Below, piece after piece: positions 51,097 through 59,911 of a DNA stretch of 64,000 nucleotides (positions within the stretch are counted from its first letter, which is position 1; every line of letters begins with the position of its first letter). Under the pieces are notes generated by a model, which worked only from the letters and a program-made list of their open reading frames with translations, ran no database searches and was not told where the DNA came from. The position numbers and the translations under genes are program-made. Where the stretch lies: the NCBI RefSeq assembly GCF_003955685.1, contig NZ_RXHJ01000007.1, forward strand, positions 124,001 to 188,000. Direction: 5' to 3'. This DNA comes from Corynebacterium hylobatis. Lineage in GTDB: Bacteria; Actinomycetota; Actinomycetes; Mycobacteriales; Mycobacteriaceae.

Positions 51097-52040
51097 GCGA
51101 AGTTCACCTGCTCCCCTGCCTGGAGGGCCGCGTTGCCGCGGGCCCAGTCGGCGGCGTTCATCATCTTCTTGCCCGGTGGCTGCGCCTGGCCGAGGGTCAC
51201 CGCCCCGCTGCCGGTGCCGACGGTGACGGTGTTCTTGTCCACGCGGACCTCGCCGGGGGCCAGGTCGGTGACCTCGGCGTCCGGGGTGACCGGGCCGAGC
51301 TTGATGCGGTCCTCGCCGAGCATGGCCCACGCGCCGGGGCCGGGGGTGTGAGCCCGGATGTGACGGTCGACGGCGAAGGCAGGACGCTGCCAGTCGACGC
51401 GGGCGTCCTCGGTGGTGATCTTCGGGGCGTAGGTCGGCTCGCCGGTCTGCGGCTGCGGCACGATCGCGCCGGCCTCGAGACCGTCCATGGTGGCGGCGAG
51501 GAGCTCACTGCCCGAGTGGGCGAGGCGGGTCAGCAGGTCATCGGCGGTGTCGGTGGGCCGGATCGTCTCGGTGACGGTGCCCAGGACGGGACCGGTGTCC
51601 AGGCCCTTCTCGATGCGGAAGGTCGCGGCACCGGTGATGTCGTCACCCGCGCGAATGGCGGCCTGCACCGGGGCGGCGCCCCGCCAGGCCGGCAGCAGGG
51701 AGAAGTGGAGGTTGACCCAGCCGTGGGTGGGCAGGTCGAGCAGGCCCTCCGGGATGAGGTTGCCGTAGGCGACGACCGGGATGGCGTCAGGGGCCAGCTC
51801 GGTGAGGCGGGCGCGGATGGCGTCACCGTCCTCGGTGCCGGCCTTCAGGGTGGTGGGGGTCAGCACCTCGATGCCGTGCTCCTGTGCGAGGGCGGACACC
51901 GGGGAGGGGTGGAGGGTGCGGCCGCGGCCGCGGCGTGCATCGGGTCGGGTGAGGACAGCGACGACCTCGTGGTCTGTCTGCAGCAGCCGTTCCAGCGCGA
52001 CGACCGCTGGTTCCGGGGTGCCGGCGAAGATGAGACGCAT
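51093..52040 (-). CDS. fmt: Fmt: methionyl-tRNA formyltransferase
   Basis: A 315-residue enzyme formylating Met-tRNA(fMet). [20 protein letters not shown] is the Rossmann start, [20 protein letters not shown] carries the catalytic Asn, and [20 protein letters not shown] the catalytic His; the C-terminal OB-like domain binds tRNA. ATG 52040 has an AAGGAG site. It forms a translation-initiation block with def upstream and rsmB downstream; formyl removal (Def) and addition are encoded together. Confidence 0.96.
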   Translation of the reverse strand: MRLIFAGTPEPAVVALERLLQTDHEVVAVLTRPDARRGRGRTLHPSPVSALAQEHGIEVLTPTTLKAGTEDGDAIRARLTELAPDAIPVVAYGNLIPEGLLDLPTHGWVNLHFSLLPAWRGAAPVQAAIRAGDDITGAATFRIEKGLDTGPVLGTVTETIRPTDTADDLLTRLAHSGSELLAATMDGLEAGAIVPQPQTGEPTYAPKITTEDARVDWQRPAFAVDRHIRAHTPGPGAWAMLGEDRIKLGPVTPDAEVTDLAPGEVRVDKNTVTVGTGSGAVTLGQAQPPGKKMMNAADWARGNAALQAGEQVNFA

Positions 52041-52058
52041 GTGGTGGGGGTGCTCCTT

Positions 52059-52568
52059 CTAAGAGTTGAACCAGTCGGCGGTACGGATGGTGGCCATGGT
52101 TTCCTTGCGGTGCTCGGGGCTGAGACGTTTGAGGAAGAGCACCCCGTCCAGGTGGTCGGTCTCGTGCTGGATGCAGCGGGCCATCAGACCGGAGGCGACC
52201 AGGGCGATGGGGTTGCCGTTGATGTCCTGGCCTGAGACGCGGACGGTCCGGAAACGTTCGGTCTCCACCGAGATGTCGGGGATGGACAGGCAGCCCTCTT
52301 CGCCGGTCTGGGTGTCCTCGCCGATGGCCTCCCAGACGGGGTTGATGATGTGTCCGCGCAGGCCGTCCTCGACGTGGGTGGTGTCGTAGACGAAGATCCG
52401 CCGGGTGAGACCGATCTGGTTGGCTGCAAGGCCGACTCCCCCGGCGTCGTCCATCGTCTCGAGCATGTCGTCGACGATGCCCCGCAGGGCGTCGTCGAAC
52501 TCGGTGACCTCGTCGGACCGGGTGGTCAGGACGGGATCGCCGAACAGGCGGATGTCACGGATAGTCAT
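52059..52568 (-). CDS. def: Def: peptide deformylase
   Basis: A 169-residue metalloenzyme removing the N-formyl group from new proteins. The three signature motifs are visible: GVGLAANQIGLTR (GxGxAAxQ), EEGCLSIPDISVE (EGCLS with the metal Cys), and IQHETDHLDGVLFLKRL (HExxH). ATG 52568 has AAGGAG upstream. It is read with fmt and rsmB, 18 bp apart. The DUF222-HNH gene upstream breaks the def-priA neighbourhood seen in C. glutamicum. Confidence 0.96.
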   Translation of the reverse strand: MTIRDIRLFGDPVLTTRSDEVTEFDDALRGIVDDMLETMDDAGGVGLAANQIGLTRRIFVYDTTHVEDGLRGHIINPVWEAIGEDTQTGEEGCLSIPDISVETERFRTVRVSGQDINGNPIALVASGLMARCIQHETDHLDGVLFLKRLSPEHRKETMATIRTADWFNS

Positions 52569-52649
52569 GGGCTGCGCGGGCTCCTTAACGCTGATGTCTG
52601 TGGTGTAGACAGTCTACGTCGCCCCTGCTGCAGGCAGAATTCACCGGTT

Positions 52650-54131
52650 TCAGACGAAGGAATCGAAGAGGGTGGGGTGGCCGCGGCTGCGGATCTTCGC
52701 TCCGGCGGAGTGCTGCTGGAATTCGGTGTCGTTGAACTCCCACTGTCCACCGTCGGGTGGGCACCACCCCACCCGCCCGGACCCGGGATCTGTGTCCATG
52801 TGACCCAACCCCCCGGCACCATCACGCTGATCCCGGTTGGCACTGTGATGACTGCGGCACAGAACGGTCAGATTCTCGATGTCGGTGCCACCCCCGGCCA
52901 ACCACGACCGGATGTGATGGATATCCGCCTCCCCCACCCCCACCGTGCACCCGGGCCGGGTGCAGCACAACTCCTGGGCGAACAGCGCCAACCGCTGAGC
53001 CAGACTCGCTGACCGCTGCGTGCGCCCCAGGTGCAGCACCGCACCCTGCTCATCGTGGAGCACCCCCAGGTCATACCGCGCCGCCCCCAGGCGCAGGATA
53101 TCGGCCGGGCCGAGCAGGTGACCGGTACTGCTCGGGAACCGGTCCCCACCTGCCACCCCCTCCAGTTCAGCCGCGGTCATCGACACCGCCACCGAACCCA
53201 CCCCCTGGCGGGTGTGGGCCGAGTCTGCGGCCAGGTACCCCTGGCAGATGGCCATGAGCTGATCCACCAGACGTGCGGGCATGGGCCGGGCGTCCTCCTC
53301 CGCCGGCACCGAGGCGTTGACCCCGGGGCGCCGGCCTGGTGCGAGGGCCGCCCTGAGGACGGCGACCCCGGCGGCATCCAGGTACATCGACACCTGCGCC
53401 CCGCCGTCGGCGTCCTGGGCACCGATGATGATCTTCCGCTTGCGCAGCGCAGCGAAGGGGTCGGGCCTGCCTTCCGGGGTCCGCCCGCGCCGGTTGGCCT
53501 CCCGGATGCGCCCGCGCAGCCAGGTCCGCAGATCCTCCAGGGACCGGCGGTCGGACTCCACCAGGGCCAGGGCGAGCAGCTCCTGGTAGCTGGGCTCGGA
53601 GTGGACGTTGAGGTGCTCCAGCTCGCGGGTGATCATCGCCTGTTTCTCTGCGGAGGCTGCCTTCCGGGCGGCGTCACGGGCCTTGCGCTGGGCCTCCTCC
53701 TGGCGGCGCAGGCGTTCAGCCTCCTCGCGGCGGATCCGCTCGGCCTCTTCTTCTCGGACTCGACGCTGTTCTTCGGTCTCATCCGGTTCGGGAGCTGGTT
53801 CCGGTTCCGGCGGTGAGGGCTTCGGCGGGGCGAAGAGGTCCTCCCCGCGGCGCAGCCGGGAGCGTGCCTCCGCGCGGGACAGTCCCAGGGCACGGGCCAG
53901 GTAGTCAAGAGAATGCACCGCCCCGACATACTTCCCCGCCCCGGCGCGGTCGGCGGCGTAGGCGAAGGCAGCATCAATATAGCCCTTGGCGCCGATGACC
54001 TTCTCCAGGCGCTCGAATTCCGACCGGACCTCGTCGAAGGCCACCGCCCCAGGGTCCGCCATCAGTTCGGACAGCTCTGAGAGAGCCCCCTCGACCCGGT
54101 CGACGATCCCCATCATCCGCTGCCTACCCAT
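52650..54131 (-). CDS. DUF222 (13E12 repeat family) protein with C-terminal HNH endonuclease
   Basis: A 493-residue protein. An N-terminal DUF222-like helical region is interrupted at about residues 108-170 by a highly charged Pro/Glu then Arg/Glu helix (EEQRRVREEEAERIRREEAE), absent in typical members. The C-terminus is an HNH domain: CTRPGCTVGVGEADIHHIRS carries the CxxxC and HH motif and LTVLCRSHHSANRDQRDG the rest. 13E12-repeat proteins are common in actinobacteria and several in M. tuberculosis are LexA-regulated. It may be a damage-inducible nuclease; the partner or target is unknown. ATG 54131 is preferred; GTG 54140 is also possible. Confidence 0.83.
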   Translation of the reverse strand: MGRQRMMGIVDRVEGALSELSELMADPGAVAFDEVRSEFERLEKVIGAKGYIDAAFAYAADRAGAGKYVGAVHSLDYLARALGLSRAEARSRLRRGEDLFAPPKPSPPEPEPAPEPDETEEQRRVREEEAERIRREEAERLRRQEEAQRKARDAARKAASAEKQAMITRELEHLNVHSEPSYQELLALALVESDRRSLEDLRTWLRGRIREANRRGRTPEGRPDPFAALRKRKIIIGAQDADGGAQVSMYLDAAGVAVLRAALAPGRRPGVNASVPAEEDARPMPARLVDQLMAICQGYLAADSAHTRQGVGSVAVSMTAAELEGVAGGDRFPSSTGHLLGPADILRLGAARYDLGVLHDEQGAVLHLGRTQRSASLAQRLALFAQELCCTRPGCTVGVGEADIHHIRSWLAGGGTDIENLTVLCRSHHSANRDQRDGAGGLGHMDTDPGSGRVGWCPPDGGQWEFNDTEFQQHSAGAKIRSRGHPTLFDSFV

Positions 54132-54155
54132 ATGCCGCACCCCCTACGTTCACTG

Positions 54156-54171
54156 TCGCTTACACGTTCGA
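54156..54171 (-). promoter_or_regulatory. SOS-box-like site 1 before the DUF222-HNH gene
   Basis: On the minus strand TCGAACGTGTAAGCGA matches 9 of 12 fixed positions of the mycobacterial LexA box TCGAAC-N4-GTTCGA. It ends about 10 bp before the weak -10 candidate TAGGGG (54141-54146) and covers the -35 region. Confidence 0.4.
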
Positions 54172-54206
54172 CTTTAATCCGCCCATCGAACATCCACCAC
54201 CAACTT

Positions 54207-54222
54207 TAGAACGTTTATTCGA
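54207..54222 (-). promoter_or_regulatory. SOS-box-like site 2 before the DUF222-HNH gene
   Basis: On the minus strand TCGAATAAACGTTCTA matches 10 of 12 fixed positions of TCGAAC-N4-GTTCGA. It lies 76-91 bp before the ATG 54131 in the only AT-rich stretch of this neighbourhood. LexA binding is inferred, not shown. Confidence 0.5.
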
Positions 54223-54230
54223 CCACACCT

Positions 54231-56255
54231 TTATCCGATGTGGATCGGGTCCACCTGGATGCGCAGCGGCAGGTCGTCCTTGCGCCCGGCCTTGGCCACC
54301 GCCGCCGCCTTCAGGGCCCTGCCCAGCACCGACCGTGGGCCCAACGGCGTGCGGAGCAGGATGCGCTGCGCGGGTCCGAAGCGTTCCTCGTCGTATTCGC
54401 CGGGCAGGTGCACCCCGGGCGGGAGGTCCACCGGGCCGAGCACCTCAGCGTGCTCGGGGAGCTGGAGAATCTCCAGGAAGGTGTCCAGGGCGGCGTTGGC
54501 ACCGTCGACGGCGGCCATGTGGACGGCCGGGGGGAAGCGGACGTCGTGACGCTGGGCGAGTTCCCGGGAGGCAGCCCCGACCATGTCCCACCGGATCAGC
54601 GACTGCACCACCGCCAGGCCGGGATCGGCGACGACGACCACTTCCCCGCCCTTCCAGGCCGGCGCCACGAGGGAGACGGCGGCCGCCCAGCGGGACAGCG
54701 CCTCCTCGGTGGCGCGCAGATCCTGGCGGCCGAGCAGCGCCCACGTGTCCAGCAGCAGCGCGGCACCGTAGGCCCCCTCCGTCACGAAAGGCTCCGCGCC
54801 CGGGGTTGCCACCACCAGCGCCGGCCCGGATGACACCTCGGACACCACCTTGTTGCCTCCGGAGGTGATCACCCGGGTCGAGGGGAAGGCGCGGCCCAGT
54901 TCCTCGGCGGTGCGGTCTGCGCCCAGCACCACCGCGCGCAGGCGGACGGAGCCGCACTCGCCGCAGCGGTGGCGGGCGTCGGGGCGTCCGCACCAGCGGC
55001 AGGTGGGTACCCCGCCCTGCTGCCCGGAGCCGGCGGGCAACCCCAACGGCCCGTTGCACTGCCGGCAACGCGCGGGTGCGCGGCAGGAGCCGCAGGCCAG
55101 GGTCGGGACGTAGCCCTTGCGGGGCACCTGGATGAGCGCCGGTTCACCCCGGTCCAGCGCCCCGCGCAGGGCCTCGAAGGCCTGCTTCGGCAGGCGGGCA
55201 CTCGCCGCCAACGGGTCACGGACAAGTTCGAATTCGGTGTCGGCTGCCGCACGGATCAGGGGTGAGCGCTGCCGGATCACCTCCCGCGGGGCGACCAGGT
55301 CGTGGGCCCAGCCCGATTCGACCAGCAACTGTGCCTCGGCGGTGCGGGAGTGCCCCCCGAGGATCAGCGAGCAGCCTTCGAGCGCGCTGCGGGTGGTCAG
55401 CACCTCCCGGGCGTGGACGTAGGGGGCGCGGGGGTCGACGAGGTTCTCGTCGCCGTCGTGGAGGATGACCGCCAGACGCAGGTCCTGCACGGGCGCGAAA
55501 GCCGCTGAGCGGGTGCCCACCACCAGGCGGGCCTGCCCGTGCAGCACCGCGAGAAAACGTCGGTAGCGGGCCTGCGGCCCCAGGCCGGCGGTCAGCGTCG
55601 TCACCTGCTTCGCGGAGACGAGTTCCCGCAGGGCGGCCTCGAGCCTGTCGACGTCGCGCTGGTCCGGCACCACCAGCAGCGCTCCCCCGCCGTCCTTGAC
55701 CACCTTGACAGCCAGGGCAGCCAGCGCCTCGGCCCAGTCGTCGCCGGGGGCGATCTGCCAGGCCGCGCGGGCCGTCTGCCCGGCAAGTACGGCATCCACG
55801 AAGGATTCGCCGTACTGGTAGGCGGACCAGGAGGACAGGTCCGGCTCGGTCACCGGCCCCAGTTCCGGCCAGGACACGGAGGTGTCCGCCTCCTCGGCGC
55901 GGGCGTGCCGGGAGGGGACGGCTGAGCGGATGAGGTCGGAGCGGATGCCGGCGTAGCGGTCGCAGAGAGCGTCGATGAGCGCGGCGGTGCGGCGTGGGTA
56001 GACGACGTCGGCTGAGATGACCCGCTCTATGTAGCGCAGCGTGCCCTCATGCTCGGATTCGGCGGCGCGCTCCAGCAGGATGGCGTCGACCAGGCGGCCG
56101 GCAAAGCGGATGCGTACGCGCACGCCGGGCTGGGCGGTCTCGTCGTCCTCAGCCGCGATCCGGTAGTCGAAGAGCCGGTCCAGGTGCGCCAGGCCCAGGA
56201 GAGGCAGAACCCGCGCCACCGACCTGTGTGCTGCGGGGACGCGGGGTGTGGCCAT
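54231..56255 (-). CDS. priA: PriA: primosomal replication-restart protein, helicase motifs lost
   Basis: A 674-residue PriA of the actinobacterial kind. The 3'-DNA-binding domain (RVLPLLGLAHLDRLFDYRIA, then RVRIRFAGRLVDAILLERA) and the eight-cysteine zinc module (LACGSCRAPARCRQCNGP, TCRWCGRPDARHRCGECGSV) are intact. At the Walker A place the sequence reads QIAPGDDWAEALAA, with no GKT, and Walker B reads LAVILHDGDENLVDPRAPYV instead of DEEH, so ATP-driven unwinding is unlikely. ATG 56255 is 8 nt after TAGAGT. Its 3' end lies 100 bp before the DUF222-HNH gene; metK is upstream by 12 bp. Confidence 0.92.
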   Translation of the reverse strand: MATPRVPAAHRSVARVLPLLGLAHLDRLFDYRIAAEDDETAQPGVRVRIRFAGRLVDAILLERAAESEHEGTLRYIERVISADVVYPRRTAALIDALCDRYAGIRSDLIRSAVPSRHARAEEADTSVSWPELGPVTEPDLSSWSAYQYGESFVDAVLAGQTARAAWQIAPGDDWAEALAALAVKVVKDGGGALLVVPDQRDVDRLEAALRELVSAKQVTTLTAGLGPQARYRRFLAVLHGQARLVVGTRSAAFAPVQDLRLAVILHDGDENLVDPRAPYVHAREVLTTRSALEGCSLILGGHSRTAEAQLLVESGWAHDLVAPREVIRQRSPLIRAAADTEFELVRDPLAASARLPKQAFEALRGALDRGEPALIQVPRKGYVPTLACGSCRAPARCRQCNGPLGLPAGSGQQGGVPTCRWCGRPDARHRCGECGSVRLRAVVLGADRTAEELGRAFPSTRVITSGGNKVVSEVSSGPALVVATPGAEPFVTEGAYGAALLLDTWALLGRQDLRATEEALSRWAAAVSLVAPAWKGGEVVVVADPGLAVVQSLIRWDMVGAASRELAQRHDVRFPPAVHMAAVDGANAALDTFLEILQLPEHAEVLGPVDLPPGVHLPGEYDEERFGPAQRILLRTPLGPRSVLGRALKAAAVAKAGRKDDLPLRIQVDPIHIG

Positions 56256-56263
56256 GGACAACC

Positions 56264-56269
56264 ACTCTA
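56264..56269 (-). promoter_or_regulatory. -10 box TAGAGT, candidate leaderless promoter of priA
   Basis: Minus-strand TAGAGT lies at the metK stop (56267) and ends 8 nt before ATG 56255, allowing priA to be expressed apart from metK. Confidence 0.45.
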
Positions 56270-57517
56270 GCGACCCAGGGCCGCCTTGAGCTCGGACACC
56301 CGGTTGGTGTGCTCCCACGGCAGATCCAGGTCGAGCCGGCCGAAGTGGCCGTAGGCGGAGGTCTGGCTGTAGATCGGTGCCAGCAGCTCCAGCTCGCGGA
56401 TGATGGCGGCCGGTCGCAGGTCGAAGACCTTCTCCACCGCACCCTGGATGTCCTCGTCGTTCAGGCCCTCCGCGGCGGTGCCGAAGGTCTCCACGTAGAG
56501 GCCGACCGGGGCGGCGCGACCGATGGCGTAGGCGACCTGAACCTCGACGCGCTCAGCCAGTTCAGCGGCGACAATGTTCTTGGCCACCCAGCGCATGGCG
56601 TAGGCGGCGGAGCGGTCGACCTTGCTCGGGTCCTTGCCGGAGAAGGCGCCGCCGCCGTGGCGCGCCATCCCGCCGTAGGTGTCCACGATGATCTTGCGGC
56701 CGGTCAGGCCGGCATCCCCCATGGGGCCGCCGAGGATGAAGGAACCGGAGGGGTTGACCAGCAGAGCCAGCTCCTCGTCGACCATGTGCTCAAGGTTCGC
56801 GTCAGCGATGACCCAGTCGAGGACGTGTTCACGAAGCTGCGCGGCCAGCCACTCCTGGGTCGCTTCCGGGGCGTGCTGGGTGGAGATGACCACGGTGTCC
56901 AGACGGACAGGCCGGTCATTCTCGTCGTAGGCGAAGGTGACCTGGGTCTTGCCGTCGGGGCGCAGGTCGGGCACGATGCCCTCCTTGCGTACCTGGGTCA
57001 GGCGGCGGGACAGCCGGTGCGCCAGGGCGATGGGCAGCGGCATGAACTCCGGGGTCTCATTGGTGGCGTAACCGAACATGAGGCCCTGGTCGCCGGCACC
57101 GGCCCGGTCATCGTCCTCGACCTCCGCGCCGGAGCGGGCCTCGTGGGAGCGGGTGACGCCGTCGCCGATCTCCTTCGACTGTTCACCGATGGCGATGTTC
57201 ACACCGCAGGTCCGGCCGTCGAAACCGACGTCGGAGGAGGTGAAGCCGATGTCCACCAGCGTCTTACGTACCAGGTTCGCGATGTCCACGTAGGACTCGG
57301 TAGTGACCTCGCCGACCACGTGGACCTGCCCGGTGGTCACGAGGGTCTCCACGGCGACGCGCGAGTGGGGGTCCTCACGCAGCATGGCGTCCAGGATGGC
57401 GTCGGAGATGGCGTCGCAGATCTTGTCAGGGTGCCCCTCGGTCACCGATTCGCTGGTGAAGAGACGGGTCGGGGCGGGCTTGTCGAAGGCCACGGTGGTG
57501 GCGGGGGTGTCTGACAC
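56267..57517 (-). CDS. metK: MetK: S-adenosylmethionine synthetase
   Basis: A 416-residue enzyme making SAM from methionine and [23 protein letters not shown] carries the ATP and catalytic His residues, [20 protein letters not shown] the middle block, and [20 protein letters not shown] the P-loop-like region; [14 protein letters not shown] ends the protein. ATG 57517 follows an AAAAGGACCG site. A TAGAC-N6-GTCTA operator lies in the spacer of its promoter (57584-57599), so control by McbR, which senses the methionine-pathway state, is very likely. Confidence 0.97.
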   Translation of the reverse strand: MSDTPATTVAFDKPAPTRLFTSESVTEGHPDKICDAISDAILDAMLREDPHSRVAVETLVTTGQVHVVGEVTTESYVDIANLVRKTLVDIGFTSSDVGFDGRTCGVNIAIGEQSKEIGDGVTRSHEARSGAEVEDDDRAGAGDQGLMFGYATNETPEFMPLPIALAHRLSRRLTQVRKEGIVPDLRPDGKTQVTFAYDENDRPVRLDTVVISTQHAPEATQEWLAAQLREHVLDWVIADANLEHMVDEELALLVNPSGSFILGGPMGDAGLTGRKIIVDTYGGMARHGGGAFSGKDPSKVDRSAAYAMRWVAKNIVAAELAERVEVQVAYAIGRAAPVGLYVETFGTAAEGLNDEDIQGAVEKVFDLRPAAIIRELELLAPIYSQTSAYGHFGRLDLDLPWEHTNRVSELKAALGR

Positions 57518-57583
57518 GTGGGCGGTCCTTTTCGAAAGACAGATAGAAGGCTAGGCGGGCGCTGCTGAGCACCTCGCCCAATA

Positions 57584-57599
57584 TAGACCAAGCTGTCTA
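57584..57599. promoter_or_regulatory. McbR operator in the metK promoter
   Basis: TAGAC-CAAGCT-GTCTA is an exact fit to the McbR operator TAGAC-N6-GTCTA of C. glutamicum. On the minus strand the -35 TTGACT (57604-57609) and -10 TATATT (57580-57585) are 18 bp apart; the operator fills most of the spacer and reaches into the -10, so McbR would block polymerase. Confidence 0.8.
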
Positions 57600-57615
57600 A
57601 AACAGTCAATTGGCC

Positions 57616-58860
57616 TCAACCCCGCAGGGTGTCCACCGCCTCGAGGATCTGCGCGGCCACCACATGCTTGGACCCGTCGGCCACCTCCCGTACCGCTCCG
57701 TCCGCCGTGAGCAGCCAGCCCCGGTTACGCGCCTCACCGAAGACCTTCCCCTCCCCCACCTCATTGCACATCAGCAGGTCACAGCCCTTGCGCTCCAGCT
57801 TGGCGCGGGCGAAATCCAGTGCCGTGGTTGTCTCGTCACCGGTCTCCGCCGCGAAACCGACGATGGCGGCGGCGGCGGGCACCTCCCCGTCGCGGCGTCG
57901 CTGGACCGTGGTCGCCAGGATGTCGGGGTTCTCCACGAGTTCGACGGTGCGCAGCGCCTCATCGTCGCCGCCCTTCTTCATCTTCGCACCGGCCTCGGCC
58001 GCGGGCCGGAAATCCGCCACCGCCGCGGCCATGATGATCACGTCCGCCTCCGGCGCATGCTTGCCGACGGCCGCCGCCATCTCCCGTGCACTGCCCACCT
58101 TCTCGATGACCGCCCCAGAGGGGGTCGGCAGCTGGTCGGTGTCGCCGACGACGATGGTCACCTGCGCGCCCCGGTGGGCGGCGATCTCCGCCAGGGCGAA
58201 ACCCTGCCGCCCGGAGGAACGGTTACCCAGGAAACGCACCGGGTCCAGGTTCTCCTGCGTGCCACCGGCGGTGATGAGCACCTTCCGGCCCCGCCAGTCG
58301 GGGCGCAGGTTCGCGCCGTCGAGGACCGCACGCACCAGATCCGCGATCTGGTCGGGTTCCGGCAGCCGCCCCGGCCCGGTGTCCTTGCCGGTGAGCCGCC
58401 CGTGGGCGGGCTCAAGGACGATGACACCGCGTTCCCGCAGGGTGGCGACGTTCGCCTGGGTCGCCGCGTTCCACCACATCTCCGTGTGCATCGCCGGTAC
58501 GACGATGACCGGGCAGGTGGCCACGAGCACAGTCGCGGTGAGCAGGTCATCGGCCCGGCCCGCCACCAGTCGGGCGATGAGGTCGGCGGTCGCCGGTGCG
58601 ATGACCACCGCATCGGCCTCCTGGCCGACGCGCACGTGCTGGACCTCGTCGACGGCGTCGAAGACGGTCGTGGACACCGGATGCCCGCTCAGCGCCTCGA
58701 AGGTTGCTGCGCCGACGAAGTTGAGGGCACTCGGGGTGGGCACCACCCGGACATCATCACCCGCCTCCTTCAGGTCCCTCACCAGGTGGCAGGCCTTGTA
58801 GGCGGCGATGCCCCCGGAGACTCCCACGACTATGCGGCGCGGCCGGTGCTGATCGGTCAT
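57616..58860 (-). CDS. coaBC: CoaBC: phosphopantothenoylcysteine synthetase/decarboxylase
   Basis: A 414-residue bifunctional enzyme of CoA synthesis. The N-terminal CoaC part (RRIVVGVSGGIAAYKACHLV, then PSALNFVGAATFEALSGHPV and PAMHTEMWWNAATQANVATL with the FMN/His residues) is fused to CoaB (VLITAGGTQENLDPVRFLGN, VADFRPAAEAGAKMKKGGDD). Both active regions look complete. ATG 58860 has a GGGGAG site; the frame upstream lacks family similarity. A -10 candidate TAGAGT (58907-58912) gives a leader of about 40 nt. Confidence 0.95.
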   Translation of the reverse strand: MTDQHRPRRIVVGVSGGIAAYKACHLVRDLKEAGDDVRVVPTPSALNFVGAATFEALSGHPVSTTVFDAVDEVQHVRVGQEADAVVIAPATADLIARLVAGRADDLLTATVLVATCPVIVVPAMHTEMWWNAATQANVATLRERGVIVLEPAHGRLTGKDTGPGRLPEPDQIADLVRAVLDGANLRPDWRGRKVLITAGGTQENLDPVRFLGNRSSGRQGFALAEIAAHRGAQVTIVVGDTDQLPTPSGAVIEKVGSAREMAAAVGKHAPEADVIIMAAAVADFRPAAEAGAKMKKGGDDEALRTVELVENPDILATTVQRRRDGEVPAAAAIVGFAAETGDETTTALDFARAKLERKGCDLLMCNEVGEGKVFGEARNRGWLLTADGAVREVADGSKHVVAAQILEAVDTLRG

Positions 58861-58906
58861 GCAGTTGCTCCCCACGGATCCGTGTACATGTTTCAGGTCT
58901 GCCCCG

Positions 58907-58912
58907 ACTCTA
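58907..58912 (-). promoter_or_regulatory. -10 box TAGAGT, candidate coaBC promoter
   Basis: Minus-strand TAGAGT between the rpoZ terminator and coaBC. Its presence fits termination of the upstream unit at the strong hairpin and a new start for coaBC. Confidence 0.45.
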
Positions 58913-58932
58913 CCGCGACGTCGAATCGACGA

Positions 58933-58962
58933 AGCGCCCCCTGACATGTGTCAGGGGGCGCT
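58933..58962 (-). terminator. Strong hairpin terminator after rpoZ
   Basis: AGCGCCCCCTGACA (58933-58946) pairs perfectly with TGTCAGGGGGCGCT (58949-58962), a 14-bp GC-rich stem around a minimal loop. It starts 15 bp after the rpoZ stop. On the minus strand only TTCG follows, without a U-run, as in many high-GC actinobacterial terminators. The strand-symmetric stem could also act on the other strand, where no gene ends. Confidence 0.8.
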
Positions 58963-58976
58963 CGCAGCGGAGTGGG

Positions 58977-59267
58977 CTAGTTGCCTTCCTCGTGCTCCAG
59001 CAGGCCGGCGTCGATCTCGCGCAGGGCGATGGACAGCGGCTTCTCGCCGGGCTCCGGGGTCACCAGCGGGCCGACGAACTCGAAGACACCCTCGTCGTGC
59101 TGCTGGTAGTAGCTGTTGATCTGGCGGGCACGCTTGGCCGCGAAGATCACCAGCGCATACTTGGAGGACACCTTCTCCAGCAGCCCGTCGATCGGCGGGG
59201 AGGTGATGCCCTCCGGCGGATCGTAGACGGCGGTGGAGTTGGACGTCTCGTTGTTCACGTTGGTCAC
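58977..59267 (-). CDS. rpoZ: RpoZ: RNA polymerase omega subunit
   Basis: A 96-residue omega subunit, which helps assemble and stabilise RNA polymerase by holding the beta-prime subunit. [20 protein letters not shown] begins the domain, [20 protein letters not shown] is the conserved core helix, and [19 protein letters not shown] the end. GTG 59267 is chosen over GTG 59273 because AAAGG lies 5 nt before the former. It lies 59 bp after gmk and ends at a strong hairpin. Confidence 0.95.
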   Translation of the reverse strand: MTNVNNETSNSTAVYDPPEGITSPPIDGLLEKVSSKYALVIFAAKRARQINSYYQQHDEGVFEFVGPLVTPEPGEKPLSIALREIDAGLLEHEEGN

Positions 59268-59326
59268 GTACACCTTTTTCTGATTGAAATTATTCGTTAC
59301 CTGCGCTTTCCCACGAACGGGACAGG

Positions 59327-59908
59327 TCAGCGCGGAAGTCTGCCCTGCAGGATACCACTGATGGCCGAGACAGCGTCATCCACCTGATCATTGACCACCA
59401 CATGGTCGAACCAGTCCTGGCAGGTCAGCTCCTCGCGGGCCGTCTCCAGGCGGCGGGCGATGACGTCCTCCGGCTCGGTTCCACGGCCGGTGAGGCGCTC
59501 GACGAGCACTTCCCAGGACGGCGGTGCCAGGAAGACGGTCTCCGCCTCCGGCATCATCGACTTGACGTTGCGGGCACCCTCCATGTCGACCTCAATCAGC
59601 ACGGGGCGACCCTCCGAGAGGGCCTCCTGCACCGGGGCGGCCGGGGTGCCGGAACGCTGGATGCCACCGTGGATGTCGGCCCATTCGAGCATCAGACCGC
59701 GGTCGATGTTCTCCTGGAACTGATCCGGGGTGACGAAGAAGTAGTCGACGCCGTCAACCTCCCCGGGCCGTGGGGCCCGGGTGGTCATCGACACACTGAA
59801 GTACAGACGGTCAACGTCACTGCGCAGGCGATGAACCACGGTGGACTTCCCCACCGCGGAGGGGCCGGCCAGAACAACCAGCCGACTCGCTAGGTTATCG
59901 CCGGACAT
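59327..59908 (-). CDS. gmk: Gmk: guanylate kinase
   Basis: A 193-residue kinase converting GMP to [23 protein letters not shown] is the P-loop, [20 protein letters not shown] the GMP-binding region, and [20 protein letters not shown] the middle block. ATG 59908 lies 3 bp after mihF, with GAGGA near the mihF stop. Order mihF-gmk-rpoZ-coaBC-metK is conserved in actinobacteria. Confidence 0.96.
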   Translation of the reverse strand: MSGDNLASRLVVLAGPSAVGKSTVVHRLRSDVDRLYFSVSMTTRAPRPGEVDGVDYFFVTPDQFQENIDRGLMLEWADIHGGIQRSGTPAAPVQEALSEGRPVLIEVDMEGARNVKSMMPEAETVFLAPPSWEVLVERLTGRGTEPEDVIARRLETAREELTCQDWFDHVVVNDQVDDAVSAISGILQGRLPR

Positions 59909-59911
59909 CCC

